Shown here piece by piece: positions 23,730-35,460 of a stretch of DNA of 64,000 bases. Both the position numbers and the translations under genes were made by a program. Under the pieces are notes generated by a model. It searched no databases. It had not been told where the DNA came from and saw nothing but the letters and a program-made list of their open reading frames with translations. The stretch comes from Okapia johnstoni (lineage: Eukaryota; Chordata; Mammalia; Artiodactyla; Giraffidae): positions 22,976,001-23,040,000 of the forward strand of contig CM044314.1 in the NCBI GenBank assembly GCA_024291935.2, written 5' to 3'. Each line of letters starts with the position of its first letter. The stretch's first letter is position 1.

Positions 23730-24230
23730 TTTCAAATAAATTTCCTTTATTGTTGGTCCTTTGTATTTCCATATAAACTTTACAATTATAGCTTATCAAG
23801 TTCCATGTGTGCACATATGCACAGTCACACAAACTTTTGGAGTTTTTTAAGAGTGTACTTTATACATCAACTTTGGAGAGAACACACATCTTTATAACTG
23901 TGAGTCTTTCAATCCACTAATTCTGTACTTTCTTCCACATGTATAGCTTCTTCAGTTTCTCTCAAGAGTGTTTTAAATTTTTCAGGGGAGAGATCTTGCA
24001 TAACTTGTTTTTTTAGATTTATTACTATGTATTTGATTACTTTGAAATCACGAAGATGAAAAAAATACTTATTAAAATTCGTTTTCAATTTGTTTATTGC
24101 TGATGTGAGACAACATATTTTTATATATGACCTTACATGCAGATATTTTGCTGTGATATTATTTAATTATAATAGTTTACTTATAGATCCTGTTGCATTT
24201 CTACTTAAAGGACAAAGCTTACACTATTAT
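23730..24230 (-). mobile_element. Old LINE-1, antisense
   Basis: The complement of L1 is seen in 'cagtttctctcaagagtgtt', 'gatcttgcataacttgtttt', 'tttattactatgtatttgat' and 'ttgtttattgctgatgtgag', matching the known antisense ORF2 order. Confidence 0.65.
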
Positions 24231-24284
24231 TTATCAAGATCTTTTACAAAACCAATTAAATCTTACAAAGTTAATTAAAAGAAG

Positions 24285-24759
24285 TAACAACAGGGTGGTA
24301 TTATTGCAAAGATTACAAACTCACCAAAGAGAAAAACAGAGTTCAGAAGCAGACTCATGTTTATGATACTGCAATGCAGTGGAGAAGAAGAGCCTTTCCA
24401 ATAAATTGTCCTGGGCCATCTAAGTACCAATATGAAAAATATTAAATCTTAATCCCTGCCTCACACATAAAGAAAAGCAATTAAAGATGGATTGCAATTC
24501 TCAATATAAATGGCAAAAAATAATTCATTTTAATGACCTTAGATTAGGTGAAGATTTCTTATTAAGGACACACACCAAAAATAGTAACTATAAAGAAAAA
24601 ATTGACCAATTGAATTATCTTAAGTTCAAAAATTATTCCAAAAAAATCACTATAAGACAGGAAAAGATCAGGTAACTGAATGGAAGAAGATATTTGCAAT
24701 GCATGTATCTGACAATGGAAAGAATATTTAAATAATATAAGCAACTCCTAAATTCAGTT
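24285..24759 (+). mobile_element. Old LINE-1 ORF2 segment, part 1
   Basis: 'gcaatgcagtggagaagaag', 'tttccaataaattgtcctgg', 'ctgcctcacacataaag' and 'tggaagaagatatttgcaat' are L1 ORF2 wording in order. The element continues after each of the next insertions. Confidence 0.8.
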
Positions 24760-24972
24760 AGGGCTTCCCTGGTGGCTCAGTGGTAAAGAATCTGCCTGCA
24801 GTGCAGGAGATGTGGGTTCAATTCCTGGGTTAGGAAGATGCCCTGGAGAAGGAAATGGCAACTTACTCCTGTGTTCTTACCTGGGAAATCCCATGGACAG
24901 AGGAGCCTGTCAGGCTACAGTCCAAGGGATCACAAAAGTCAGACACAACTTCAAAACTAAACCACCACCATA
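24760..24972 (+). mobile_element. Bov-tA SINE inside L1
   Basis: Complete head (GGGCTTCCCTGGTGGCTCAG), B-box region 'gggttcaattcctgggtta', Bov-A body and 3' end 'cagacacaacttcaaaac'. L1 text resumes immediately after. Confidence 0.95.
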
Positions 24973-25202
24973 TTCAATAAGAAAAGACAGACAACCAAGT
25001 AAGACACAGGCAAGAAAATAAAGATGATACCTATATGGCCAAGAAACATATACACTCCAAGAAAAACATGCACTCCCCCTCGTTTCATCAACAAAATGCA
25101 AATTAAAACTTCAATTTAGCCAGTAAAATGACTAAAATTGAAAGATCAACAATCTGAAGCATCTATGAGGATTTAGAATAATTGAAACTCAGGTGCATGG
25201 AC
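24973..25202 (+). mobile_element. Old LINE-1 ORF2 segment, part 2
   Basis: 'gatacctatatggccaagaa' and 'tgcaaattaaaacttcaatt' continue the ORF2 3' region. Confidence 0.75.
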
Positions 25203-26316
25203 CAGTTCAGTTCAGTCACTAAGTCGGTTCCACTCTTTGCAACACCATGGACTGCAGCACACCAGGCCTTCTTGTCCATCAACTCCCGGAGTTTACCCAA
25301 ACTCATGTCCATTGAGTCGGTGATGCCATCCAACCATCTCACCCTCTGTCATCCCTTTCTCCTCCCACCTTCAATCTTTCCCAGCATCAGGGTCTTTTCC
25401 AGTGACTCAGCTCTTCGCATCAGGTGGCCAAAGTATTGGAGTTTCAGCTTCAGCATCAGTCCTTCCGATGAACACCCAGGACTGATTTCCTTTAGGATGG
25501 ACTGGTTGGATCTCCTTGCAGTCCAAGGGACTCTCAAGAGTCTTCTCCAACACCACAGTTCAAAAGCATCAATTCTTCGATGCTCAGTTTTCTTTACAGT
25601 CCAACTCTCACACCCATACATGACTACTGGAAAAACCATAGCTTTACCTAGATGGACTTTTGTTGGCAAAGCAATTCTCTGCTTTTTAATATGCTGTCTA
25701 GGTTGGTCATAACTTTTCATCCAAGGAGCAAGCATCTTTTAATTTCATGGCTGCAACTACCATCTGCAGTGATTTTGGAGCCCAAAAAAATAAAGTCTGC
25801 CACTATTTCTATTGCTTCCCCATCTATTTGCAATGAAGTGATGGGAACAGATGCCATGATCTTAGTTTTCTGAATGTTGAGCTTTAAGTTAACTTTTTCA
25901 CTCCCCTCTTTCACTTTTATCAAGAGGCTCTTTAGTTTTTCATTTTCTGCCATAAGGGTGGTGTCATCTGCATATCTGAGGTTATTGATATTTCCCCCCG
26001 GCAACCTTCATTCCAGCTTGTGCTTCATCCAGCCCAGCATTTCGCATGATGTGCTCTACATATAAGTTAAAGAAGCGGGGTGAAAATATATAGCCTTGAT
26101 GTACTCCTTTCCCAATTTTATACCCATCTGTTATTCCATGTCCAGTTCTAACTGTTGCTTCCTGACCTGGATATAGATTTCTCAAGAGGCAGGTAGGTGA
26201 TCTGCTATTCCCATCTCTTTAAGAATTTTCCAAGTTTATTGTGATCCACACAGTCAAAGGCTTTAGTATAGTCAATAAAGCAAAAGTAGATGTTTTTCTG
26301 GAACTCTCTTGCTTTT
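25203..26316 (-). mobile_element. BovB 3' third, antisense, inside L1
   Basis: It starts with the repeated 'cagttcagttcag' 3' end and runs to 'ctggaactctcttgctttt' before RT motif A on the minus strand, so it is a 5'-truncated insertion. Frames: 25717-26004 minus holds [10 protein letters not shown], and 25349-25735 minus holds the C-terminal part. Both are interrupted. Confidence 0.95.
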
Positions 26317-26451
26317 CAAATGCTGGTACATTGATTGTCAGAGTATAAATTAGTACAATCTCATTGGAAAATGTCAGTCTCTGTCTCTATCTATTACAAC
26401 CAATTGTATGCAGAGCCAACAATTCCATGTTCAATAGAAATGCATGTGTAA
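26317..26451 (+). mobile_element. Old LINE-1 segment, part 3
   Basis: 'aaatgctggtacattgattg' and 'agtacaatctcattggaaaa' are the next L1 ORF2 phrases. The part ends in AGAAATGCATGTGTAA (26436-26451), the left TSD of the next insertion. Confidence 0.75.
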
Positions 26452-26561
26452 CCCCATGGCTGATTCATGTGAATGTATGGCAAAAACCACCACAATATTG
26501 TCAAGTAATTAGCCTCCAATTAAAATAAATTGAAAAAAATAAAAATAAATTAAAAAAAGAA
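26452..26561 (+). mobile_element. Short LINE-1 3' tail with 16-bp TSD
   Basis: 'catggctgattcatgtgaat' and 'tagcctccaattaaaata' are the last 3' UTR bases of a young bovine-type L1, with an A-rich tail. Perfect 16-bp flanks AGAAATGCATGTGTAA lie at 26436-26451 and 26562-26577. An extremely 5'-truncated insertion. Confidence 0.93.
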
Positions 26562-26577
26562 AGAAATGCATGTGTAA

Positions 26578-27110
26578 GTTCAACAAAAGGCATTTACAAG
26601 AATGCTTATAATAGCACTGCTTATAATACATTCACACTGGAAACTATCCAGATGCCCATTAACAGTAAGATGGATATATAAACTGTGGTGTATTCACGAG
26701 GTGGAATACTATGCAACAATGAGAACAGAAACACTATAATACACACAATATGATGGATGAATATCCAAACATGTCAAGTGAAAAATCCAGATACACAAGT
26801 GTATAATTTTCTCCAATTCTATTTGTATAAAGTTGAAAGTTGGTGGAAGGAACAGTCTGTAGTATTAGTAATCAGAGTAGTGGTTGCCCTAAGGAAAAAA
26901 TTATTTTGGAGAGGAGGGACAAGGATGTCTGAGACACTGACAAAGGTAAGTTACTTACTTTGGAGCTGGTTGCATAGATGTGTTCTTTTTGTAAAAATTC
27001 ATTGAGTTGTATACTTATAACTGTGATCTTTACCTACATGTCTTTTCATGAAGAAGTTTTAAAATTGATAAATACAAATGAATGCATCAGAAACATATAT
27101 GATAAATAAA
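26578..27110 (+). mobile_element. Old LINE-1 3' end, part 4
   Basis: 'tataatagcactgcttataa', 'aactatccagatgcccatta', 'tggaatactatgcaacaatg' and the 3' UTR 'aaattcattgagttgtatac' complete the host L1. The 82-codon frame at 26757-27005 is non-coding 3' UTR. Confidence 0.8.
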
Positions 27111-27669
27111 TGGGTTTCTTTGTCAGCCCAATGGACCAATCTTTTGGGAAAAAAAAATATATAAAAATGAATCTCTACACCATGATTTTTTTTAAATAAA
27201 TTATAAATAGAGCAACAATTTAAAGGTAACAGAAAAAGACATGATTGTTTTATCAGAAAGAATAGATGATTTTAAGTCTTAAGGTGAAGAAAGTCAAAAG
27301 GAAAATATTTCTAACATTGAAATTATAAAAATTTGAACACTTATATAGCTAAAGAATTTCCACATCTAAGTCATATAATAAAACAAAAACAATGGAAAAA
27401 ATCTCACATGAGAGTTGAGAAGTTGTTTCCTAAACTTGTAAAAATGCTCATGCAAATTAATTTTTAAAAGACTGAAAACTCAATAAGAAAATGAGTAACA
27501 AAAATAAATAGGGATTTTATTTTTGAAAAAAAGAGAGAAAAGTAATATAATAGGTCCATACATACATGTAGGATGGCTAGGTTAGACTATAATTAAAGAA
27601 ATAAAATTTAAAATAACACTGTGCATAATTTTGACTTTGGTATAATAGGAAAATTTGTAAAAATATTAT
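27111..27669. other. AT-rich DNA, perhaps degraded L1
   Basis: Phrases such as 'cagaaagaatagatgatttt' and 'cacttatatagctaaagaat' hint at L1 ORF2 but are not decisive. Confidence 0.35.
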
Positions 27670-27842
27670 GCGATGCCCAGTCTACTCCAAATAGCCAAAA
27701 CAACCTTAGAGAAGAATATAAAAATTAGAAGGCTCATAATTTCTAATTTCAAAATAGTAATCAAAACAGTGTGGTACTCCCAGGTGTACTTTAAGCTTCT
27801 AAACAATAGAGTAAAACTTAATTCCAGTGGTAGCGAGACAGA
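27670..27842 (+). mobile_element. LINE-1 ORF2 piece left of a SINE
   Basis: 'gtaatcaaaacagtgtggta' is a diagnostic L1 ORF2 phrase. The same phrase region resumes at about 28200 ('gacagcatggtactggcata'). Confidence 0.7.
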
Positions 27843-28068
27843 AGGTGTTCCAGGTGGTGCTAGTGATAAAGAACCTGCCTGCAAATGCTGGAGACATAAG
27901 AGACGGGGGTTCAACCCCTGGGTCAGGAAGATCCCCTGGAGGAGGGCATGGCAAACCACTCCGGTATTCTTGATTGGAGAATCCCAAGGACAGTGGAACC
28001 TGGTGGGCTACAGTCCATAGGGTCACAAAGAGTTGGACACAACTGAAGCAACTTAGCATGTATGCACG
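27843..28068 (+). mobile_element. Bov-tA SINE
   Basis: 'ttccaggtggtgctagtgat', 'ggttcaacccctgggtcagg', the Bov-A body and the 3' end 'caactgaagcaacttagcat'. It resembles the copy at 741 in having the 'gtgctagtg' head variant. Confidence 0.93.
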
Positions 28069-28194
28069 CATGTATTTGCATACAGAAATGAAGACGTCAC
28101 ACTGGTGATACTTGCCATGGCAGGAAAAAGCAAGGAAGGAGGCAATGGAGCTGTTTCTTTTTCTTTTAGTTTTCATAAATACCTTTTCAATATT

Positions 28195-29575
28195 AAAAAA
28201 GACAGCATGGTACTGGCATATGAAGAGACATATTGATCCATAGACTAGAATTGATAGCCAAGAAATAAACTACCATGTTTATAGTTAATTGATTTTTGAC
28301 AAAAGGGCCAAGACCATTCAGTAGGGAAAGAATAGTCTTTTCACAATATGCTAGGAGAACTGAATGTCCACGTGCAGAAAGAATGGATTTTGGCCTTTTC
28401 CTCACTGTGTATATAAAAATTAACACAAAATAGATCAAAGACCTAAATATAAGAGCCCAAACTCTAAAATTCTTAAGAAACAACTTAGCTGTAAATCATG
28501 ACCTAGGATTTGACAATGGTTTCCTAGATATAATACCAAAAGTTTAAATTACAAAGTAGAAAATTGGACTTAATCAAAATTTAAAAGTTGGGGTCATCAT
28601 AGGATACTATCAGAGAGTGAAAAGACAATCCACAGAGTGGAAAAAAAAAATTTTAAATCACATATCTGATAAAGGCCTAGTATCCAGAAAGTATGAAGAA
28701 CTTTAAAACTCAACAACAAAAAACAGACAACCAACTTTAAAGTTAGGAAAAGGACCTGGATAAACATTTCTCCAAAGAAAATATGCAAATAGCCAACAAA
28801 CACACAAAAATGTTCAGCATCACTAATCATTAGAGGAATACAAATAAAAATCACAATGACAAATCATTTCATACCCACTAGGATGACCATAATCTACAAA
28901 ATGGAAAATAACAAATGTTGATGAGGATATGAATAAATCAAAACCTTCAGAAATTGCTGGTGGTAATGTAGAATAGTACAGCCATCATAGAAAACATTTT
29001 GATGGCTCTTCAATAAAATAGATACACCAATTCCATTTCTAGCTATATTCCCAGAATATTTTGGTCAAACAGGAGTTAAAAAGTTGTACACGACTGTTCC
29101 TAACAGCCCTATTCACAGTAACCAAAATGTAGAAACAACCCAATGCCCATCAGCTGATGAATAAAGAATGTGTTCTACCCAAACAATAGAATATTATCAG
29201 CCATAAAAAGAAGAGAGGTACCGATACACGCTATTAATAAATCATGGATGAACCTTGAAAACATGTTATGTAAAGGAAACTGATTCCATTTATATGTAAT
29301 ATCCATAATAGACAAATCCGAAGAGATAGAAAGCAGATTTTTGTTAGCCAGGATCTGGAGGAAGGGAGGAATGGGGAGTGACTGCTAATGGGCAAGTGAC
29401 TGTTAACCATCACCCAACATTTTCCATCTTGGATGACAAAAACTTTCTAACACTGGATAGTGGTAATGATTACAGAGTATCCTGAACTTACTTAATGCTA
29501 GTAATTTTTAAATCATAAAATGGCTACAGTTGTAAATTTTATGTGATGTATATTTGGCACAATAAGATAATGTGG
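28195..29575 (+). mobile_element. LINE-1 ORF2 C-terminus and 3' UTR
   Basis: The order 'gacagcatggtactggcata', 'aaaagggccaagaccattca', 'tcaaagacctaaatataaga', 'aacatttctccaaagaaaat', 'cactaggatgaccataatct', 'tagccaggatctggaggaag' and 'tgatgtatatttggcacaat' is the L1 3' half. It is older than the bovine-specific tails elsewhere in the window. Confidence 0.9.
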
Positions 29576-29630
29576 GGAGCTAGGTTCTACAATTAGCAAA
29601 AACTTGCTTTCCTTAAAAGGAATTAGGCAA

Positions 29631-29750
29631 GGGGACCTCCTTGGCAGTCCAGTGGTTAAGAGTCTGCACTTCCAATGCAGGAGACATGGCTTTGATCCCT
29701 GTTTGGGGAACTAAGATCCCACATGGTGAGCAGCTAAAAAATAAAAACTG
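29631..29750 (+). mobile_element. CHR-type tRNA-Glu SINE
   Basis: 'cagtccagtggttaagagtc', 'tgcacttccaatgcaggaga' and 'gggaactaagatcccacatg' are the CHR-2-like pattern shared by cetartiodactyls. It ends in a short A-rich tail. Confidence 0.88.
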
Positions 29751-30134
29751 AAATAAAAGGGCTCTGAGCTCTCAATATAAAAGAAATCAGGCAATGCTGT
29801 TATATTGTTATGTATACAAATACTTTCAGGTATCAACTTCACATAGACATTTGCCCTAAGATGTTTCTGGTATGGTATGAATTTAAGTTTTTTCACTGTC
29901 ATTAATTAAGCATTAAAAAGACATTGATTACAAATGTACCGTAAAGAACCTTGTTTTTTTATTATTATAGTACAATGATATAATGATCACTATGTGTCCC
30001 ATTAAAAATAACATGATAAACCTATCTGTGCTGATATAGGGAAATTTTGTAAGATATATTATTAAAGGAAAAACATGCAGAATATATAGTATAATCCCTT
30101 TGTGTAATTAAAAATCAAATACATATTTTAAACT
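29751..30134. other. Unassigned AT-rich DNA
   Basis: No assignable element. Confidence 0.35.
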
Positions 30135-30199
30135 TTATTTATTCCACAAAAACATTATTGAACACTTACGGCAGCACTGTTACTACTCTAGACCCTGAC
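30135..30199 (+). mobile_element. L2 piece left of a SINE
   Basis: 'tttattccacaaaaacatta', 'ttgaacacttacggcagcac' matches the L2 'aacaaatatttattgagcac' block. The rest probably lies at 30890-31290. Confidence 0.55.
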
Positions 30200-30374
30200 T
30201 GCGTGTGTACTCAATTGTGTCTGAGTCTTTGTGACCCCATGGACTCCAGGCCACCATATTCCTCTGTCCATGGGATTTCCCAGGCAGGAATACTGGAGTG
30301 GATTGCCATTTCCTCCTTCAAGTGATCTTCCTGACCCAGGGATCGAACTGGCATCTCCTGTGTCTCCTGCATTG
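30200..30374 (-). mobile_element. Bov-tA SINE, antisense, head truncated
   Basis: 'ctcaattgtgtctgagtctt', 'ccaggcaggaatactggagt', 'gggatcgaactggcatctcc' form the complement, stopping at 'tcctgcattg' in the tRNA-like head. Confidence 0.9.
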
Positions 30375-30889
30375 TGGTGGCTCAGTAGTTAAGATCCTGG
30401 CTATTCAGTGGTAAAAACCATCTACACCATTGGTGGTCAGGAGAGCTCAGTTTTCACAGGCAGTAGTGAGACAGAAACTGCAGCCAGCTCTCTCAACACC
30501 ATTTTCATCCCGTGAAGTTGACTTTCCTTGGCAGAATCTAAAACACCAGTGTGCACTTCACAGACTCTCTTGCAGCTAGGTTCTGCATCATGAAGACCTG
30601 GGCAGTGAAGTGAGTTTCAGGAGGCCAAGCCCTGTGTTTTTCATGATGAACAGGCCTGGATGTATTGTTCAACATTGCTGAGGATCTTAGGTTTGGCCTG
30701 TAGGTCCCCCAGTAACACATGACAGTGGCAGTGGGATAGTCAACAGTTCCACCTTATGGATGGGTAGTTTTCTAGGTAGATTTCTTCTTGGTGTGTAACA
30801 ACCAAACTTTGTTTTCTAGACCTCTCTGAGATTCTATAAATCAATGTATGCAAAGCAAACAAATAAACAAAGCCAAAAAATATTTTTGC
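30375..30889. other. Unassigned DNA
   Basis: No gene or repeat recognised. Minus frame 30538-30720 (60 codons) has no domain. Confidence 0.35.
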
Positions 30890-31290
30890 TTAAGAATGGT
30901 AAAGTCATTGCCTCCAGTAGAGGCATAACCAATACAGGAAACAAGTACCTAAACAATACAATTTCAGATTGGAATCAGTGCTTAGAAAAAAATAAAATTT
31001 AATAATGGAACAAGGCATGGTTGGAAAAATATAATTGGGGGGAGGATGGGAAGTGAGCAAAGATCTCAGTAAAAAGAGGGAGGTAGCAGAGAGAAGAATG
31101 GGAGTGTAGTTTCAGGTCACAGGAAATATCAGCCTTGAATGTGATGCAAATTTTAATAAGGGGAAGAAGGCCAATTGGCTAGAGTTTGGGTAAAAGAGAG
31201 TCAGAGACATAGGGAGATAGAGAAAGACACTAGGAATGGTATCAGGTGAATTATTTAGTGGGGTAACTGAGGAGAATTTATTAGACACTA
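30890..31290 (+). mobile_element. L2 3'-region relic
   Basis: 'acaatttcagattggaatca', 'gtgcttagaaaaaaataaa', then 'tataattggggggaggat' and 'tgatgcaaattttaataagg' follow the L2 order (attacaaa, 'taaatgctatgaagg', 'ggggaggggaactac'). Confidence 0.5.
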
Positions 31291-31359
31291 TTTGCAAAGG
31301 TATGGTCAAAGTCAAGGAAAACTAAAAAGTGAGAATTTGAAATATCAGGGAACCAACCC

Positions 31360-31680
31360 CAATTGCAGGGTTCAGGGTCACGGGCAGGGAGCAGGAAATA
31401 GAAGAATGGACCCTCGGGTGGCACCGACAGCCTCTCTCCTTGACTGAACTCTAGCAGGCCAGCTTAGCAATAGTGCCCCACCCTTGATATTTACTCTTAG
31501 TCATCTTCCATCCACTGACCCTCAAGCTGCTCCTTGGCTATAAAGCCTTGCTGAGACTTGCTGTATTAGGAGTTGGGACTCATTCTGCTTCCCTACTGCA
31601 ACACTCTTGACACCAACTTTAATAATCCTGAATAAAATCTTTCTTACCATGTTCACAAGTGTCAGAACTTCTTTAACAGC
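31360..31680 (+). mobile_element. Solo LTR of an endogenous retrovirus (unassigned class)
   Basis: An LTR-like promoter and terminator pair is visible: TATAAA at 31539-31544, 'gagttgggactcattctgct' and 'ctgcaacactcttgacacca' in the R-like region, AATAAA at 31631-31636, then 'accatgttcacaagtgtcag'. No internal retroviral coding sequence flanks it, so it is a solo LTR. Limits are approximate. Confidence 0.55.
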
Positions 31681-33457
31681 TTCTCTTTGGACAAATTTCT
31701 GGGGGAATCAATTTCCTGATTGTTTTTCCGCCTTCCCCAAGTCTCCTGCCAGTCCTCCCCACTAAGGAGACACATATGGGAACCAGAGTGTGGGGACCTT
31801 GTTTGTAGGTTCCTACCATCAGCTCCCAGAACACAGAGCAGGGTGGAAAGAAATGGTGGAGTAAATATGAGGGGTGATTTGGAAAATGTCTGACAAGATC
31901 TAGTTTATTTGCTACTGGTTTGCACCCTTGTTGTCTGGGGGACAAAGACTGATGCAAGTGAGATCCCTGGGCTTACCTTACACAACTGGGATGTTGGCCA
32001 GGACATCCTCATTAGTCACCCTGAGGATTCTCCAGCTGCATTAGTATAAAACACAGATAGCCCCCATCTGACACTGGCCCTGAGGTTTAAATCCATAATC
32101 ACCTTTCTCTTCTCCCATGACTGAGTCTAAATACCCCTTATATTTTAAAGCCAAGGCTTTAAAAACCAGCTGATACAAAGTATAAAAGCAGACAAACCTG
32201 TTCCATGGTGTTCAAAGCAGCTCTCTCTGGAAGGAGTAGTAAACAGAAGCAGAAATGTGGAAAGTGAGGGCTATAGGGGCTGCTCATGCTTTGTTATTTT
32301 CCTTTGAAATTCTATGTGTTACATATAAACTTACAAATATTCCATTAGAAATTTAAAATGTTTCCAGTTAAGGGCATTAGTAATGAGACTAATAATAAAA
32401 ATATTGGCAATTACAATAAACACTTAAAAATCATGCAGTCTACCAATGATCAGTAAGATTTGCTGTAAAGAGCAATATTCCCAGAGATGAAAATTTCCAG
32501 TGACTGAACTCAGTAGACTATTTTGCATATTATTTGATTTCAATAAATTTCACAAAATGAATGAAGGCTGCATTTGCATCTTTGCCTGGGCAGATTCAGG
32601 AATCTCCTCTTCCAGAACTCTGACCCTAGAAATTTCACACATAAGACCACAATTTATCTTAGAAAAGCTGAGTTCTGAGTCTTTATAAACATTTCTGATA
32701 TGAATTTAAGACTAAATATCTGTGTCTATTATAAATATATTCATTATATATTTTACCATCCATTCACTTTTCTTAAAGTGACTAGTAAGTACATATTTAA
32801 ACATTTAGTAGAATGCTCCGTGTTAGATGCATCTGTTTCTCTTTCTTAACACCGAAACTATAAGCAAGTGTTCATGCTTCCTCAGAGCTGTTTTCTTAGT
32901 TCAATAGTTACATTAATATCTTTGTTTACATTCTGCAGCCAAATACCCATTACATCAAGGTGCTTTTCAAGAGGTCTTTTTTCTCTCTCTCTGGCATTAT
33001 AAAAGGGAGTTGTTTTTCTCTGACTATTCTCACAAATTTTTTTGAAAGATTAAATGTCAAAAGCTGAGGAAACAAAAGTCACTTAGATAAAAAATAGCCT
33101 CCTATGATACCCTCCATGTCATAAGACTTACATGTGTTTATTTAGAGCAAATGAAAGAAAGGTTGATAATGTTGCCTCTTTAAAGCTGTATGCTGCTTTT
33201 GGAGGCCGATAATATATATAATTTAAAATTATTTATTCTCAAAACCTTGAACATGTATTAAAATTCTCTATAAACTTTCTTTCTGATAATGCTAAGGAAT
33301 TTTATGATGGCTTACTGCAATATCTGTTCAGAAACCTATATCCATGCTAACATTTCTGAATTAAATATATATATATGGGATATATTTTAATAAGATATTT
33401 CTTTAATTAATTGGGATAATAAGACAAAAAAGTAAAAAATTGGAATAACAAGTAAAT
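31681..33457. other. Unassigned DNA
   Basis: No gene recognised. The 94-codon minus frame at 31673-31957 overlaps the LTR edge and has no domain. A (TA)n stretch lies at 33365-33376. Confidence 0.4.
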
Positions 33458-33468
33458 ATACAGATTAA

Positions 33469-33683
33469 GGTCTCCACAGGTGGCGCTAGTGGAAAAGAAT
33501 CCATCTGCCATTGCAGGAGACACAAAGAGGCAGGTTGGATCTCTGCGTCGGGAAAATTCCCTGGAGTAGGAAATGGCAACCTGCTCCAGTATTCTTGCCT
33601 GGAAAATACCATCTACAGAAGAACCTGGAGGGCTGCGGTGTATGGGGCCATAGTGAGTCAGACACCACTGAGCGACCAAGCAC
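33469..33683 (+). mobile_element. Bov-tA SINE with near-perfect TSD
   Basis: 'caggtggcgctagtggaaaa', 'tccctggagtaggaaatggc' and the Bov-A body to 'cactgagcgaccaagc'. The flanks ATACAGATTAA (33458-33468) and ATACAGTTTAA (33684-33694) differ by one base. Confidence 0.92.
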
Positions 33684-33694
33684 ATACAGTTTAA

Positions 33695-34224
33695 AGACTG
33701 AAATATTACAAGCTTGAATACCCAGGACTCTTTGGAGCTGCCTGAATTGCTCATTCTTTCCCCACAGTTCACTAGTAGCATAAACACTCTGTCCTAAGCA
33801 ATCAGATGGGCTGCAAAACTTAACTCCTTTGCACTGACTAAGCCATAATGTGCATTCTTGGAAGAGATAATTGTCACAATTATACTTAACATGCTTTCAA
33901 AAATATATATTCCTTTACATATCTGTGTTCACATTGAGTGTTGGTTATTAACTAAGGTTCTTGACATATAGTGCAAATAGATTTAGCTATAAAATAGAAT
34001 TAAACTACAAAATATAATAAATTACACTGCAATAACTTTGCCAAGGGAATCTGTTAAAAGGATATATCTGATGTCATGCTTTCATTTGCATAGAAGTATT
34101 TTATTGCTTCCCACTGCCTTTAGGAATCACTTTAAAATTTGAAATATTTCTCATAGACCAACCCCCAAAACTCCGATGCTTGTTTTCTTTCTATACCTCA
34201 CATGAATCATGCTAATAACTCAAG
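33695..34224. other. Unassigned AT-rich DNA
   Basis: No gene or repeat recognised. Confidence 0.35.
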
Positions 34225-34430
34225 GAGCTTCGTTAGTAATCTATTTTAAGCACATGGCGTGTTTTATCTTATTCAACCTTCCTAATAGCCACGTAAAGTA
34301 TTGTTAGTTTCATTTTATAGAATGAGGAACTTGATAGGGAAAGAAGATAAATAACTCATCCATGATTACCTCAGCTAGAAAATGGGATAGCTAGAAAATG
34401 GGATCCAAACACAGTTCCTATCTAGGGAAA
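34225..34430 (-). mobile_element. MIR SINE, antisense
   Basis: 'ttatcttattcaaccttcct', 'tcattttatagaatgaggaa' and 'gctagaaaatgggat' follow antisense MIR order. 'agctagaaaatgggat' is tandemly duplicated (about 34373-34403). Confidence 0.7.
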
Positions 34431-34772
34431 GTCTTCCCTCTTAAAATTCCTTCCTCCATTTTACAAAATAAATGTAATAGCAAAGCAAGCAAATAAAATA
34501 GAAAATACACAAGTGCTCAGAGAAAAGATTTTTAAACATTACATAATTCATTGCAAAAATACTTCTGGGTATTAAAGATTAAAACACTTAGAATTATTAA
34601 TATATTGGGTTACACCCTTTTACAATCCTCCAGTCTCACATTCTCCATCAAGAATATCTGATGCCAGGTGACAAGTGTATCCTTTCCATACATTCATCAC
34701 TACACTGAAACACTGTGACTTTTATACATGCAACATAATATGTATAGCACGATCTATAACATGATATACATA

Positions 34773-34810
34773 CTCTGTGTGCATGTGTGCATGTGTGTGT
34801 GTGTGTGTGA
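34773..34810. repeat. (TG)n microsatellite
   Basis: TGTGTGCATG units pass into a (TG)n run of about 18 bases. Confidence 0.93.
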
Positions 34811-34974
34811 ATTCAGTTTGGCTCCCTAAATTATTAATTTGCTTTTATCTTGCTTTTTATTGTTTCATTTTCTTACATGCCTCATGATATGTTGTGATAT
34901 TTGCTGAGTGAGCACTTCCATTTTTCTTTTCCCATAATTTATTTAGCTAATCTTCTATATTTTCTCCTTTATAT

Positions 34975-35175
34975 GAACTTAAAAATTAACTTGTCAAGTT
35001 GCATAAAAATGTCTTGAAATTTTTATTAGAATTACATTAAATTTATCAGTCTGGGGAGAATTACCAGATAGAGTGTACCCTTTAAAAATACCATCATCTT
35101 GATGTATTTACATCTTTTTTATATCCTCAGATAAGAATTTCCATGTTTTTTCATTTAGTACAGATTAGTTATCAT
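34975..35175 (-). mobile_element. Old LINE-1, antisense
   Basis: 'tgaaatttttattagaatta', 'cagtctggggagaattacca' and 'agaatttccatgttttttca' match the antisense L1 ORF2 segment. Flanking AT-rich DNA on either side (34811-34974 and 35176-35460) may belong to the same relic. Confidence 0.5.
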
Positions 35176-35460
35176 AATTTGGCAAACTCAGACAACTGAG
35201 TTGGACAACTTTTCTTTCAATTTATAGACCAGCTTTATGCCATAGGATATAGCTCTTTCTTAAAAAAGTCATAGTGCTCATCTTTTAAACTGGATCTGGT
35301 TCATTTTCAGTAGAGTTCTTAGACTACTTTTACAATTTCTCCTGATGTATTTTATCACTTGAGTTAATTTTGGTCATATTTTCTGGAAACAGTACCTACT
35401 TCATGGCGATCTTCTAACTCATTGGCCAAATCCTTTGCAGTGGTTTCTTAATTCTCTTTA

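Noticed and set aside
24760..24835. tRNA-like sequence
   Set aside because: It is the tRNA-Glu-derived head of a Bov-tA SINE, without a proper anticodon arm or mature 3' half; the same holds for the other Bov-tA heads.
25182..25712. 176-codon plus frame
   Set aside because: Antisense shadow of the BovB 3' third.
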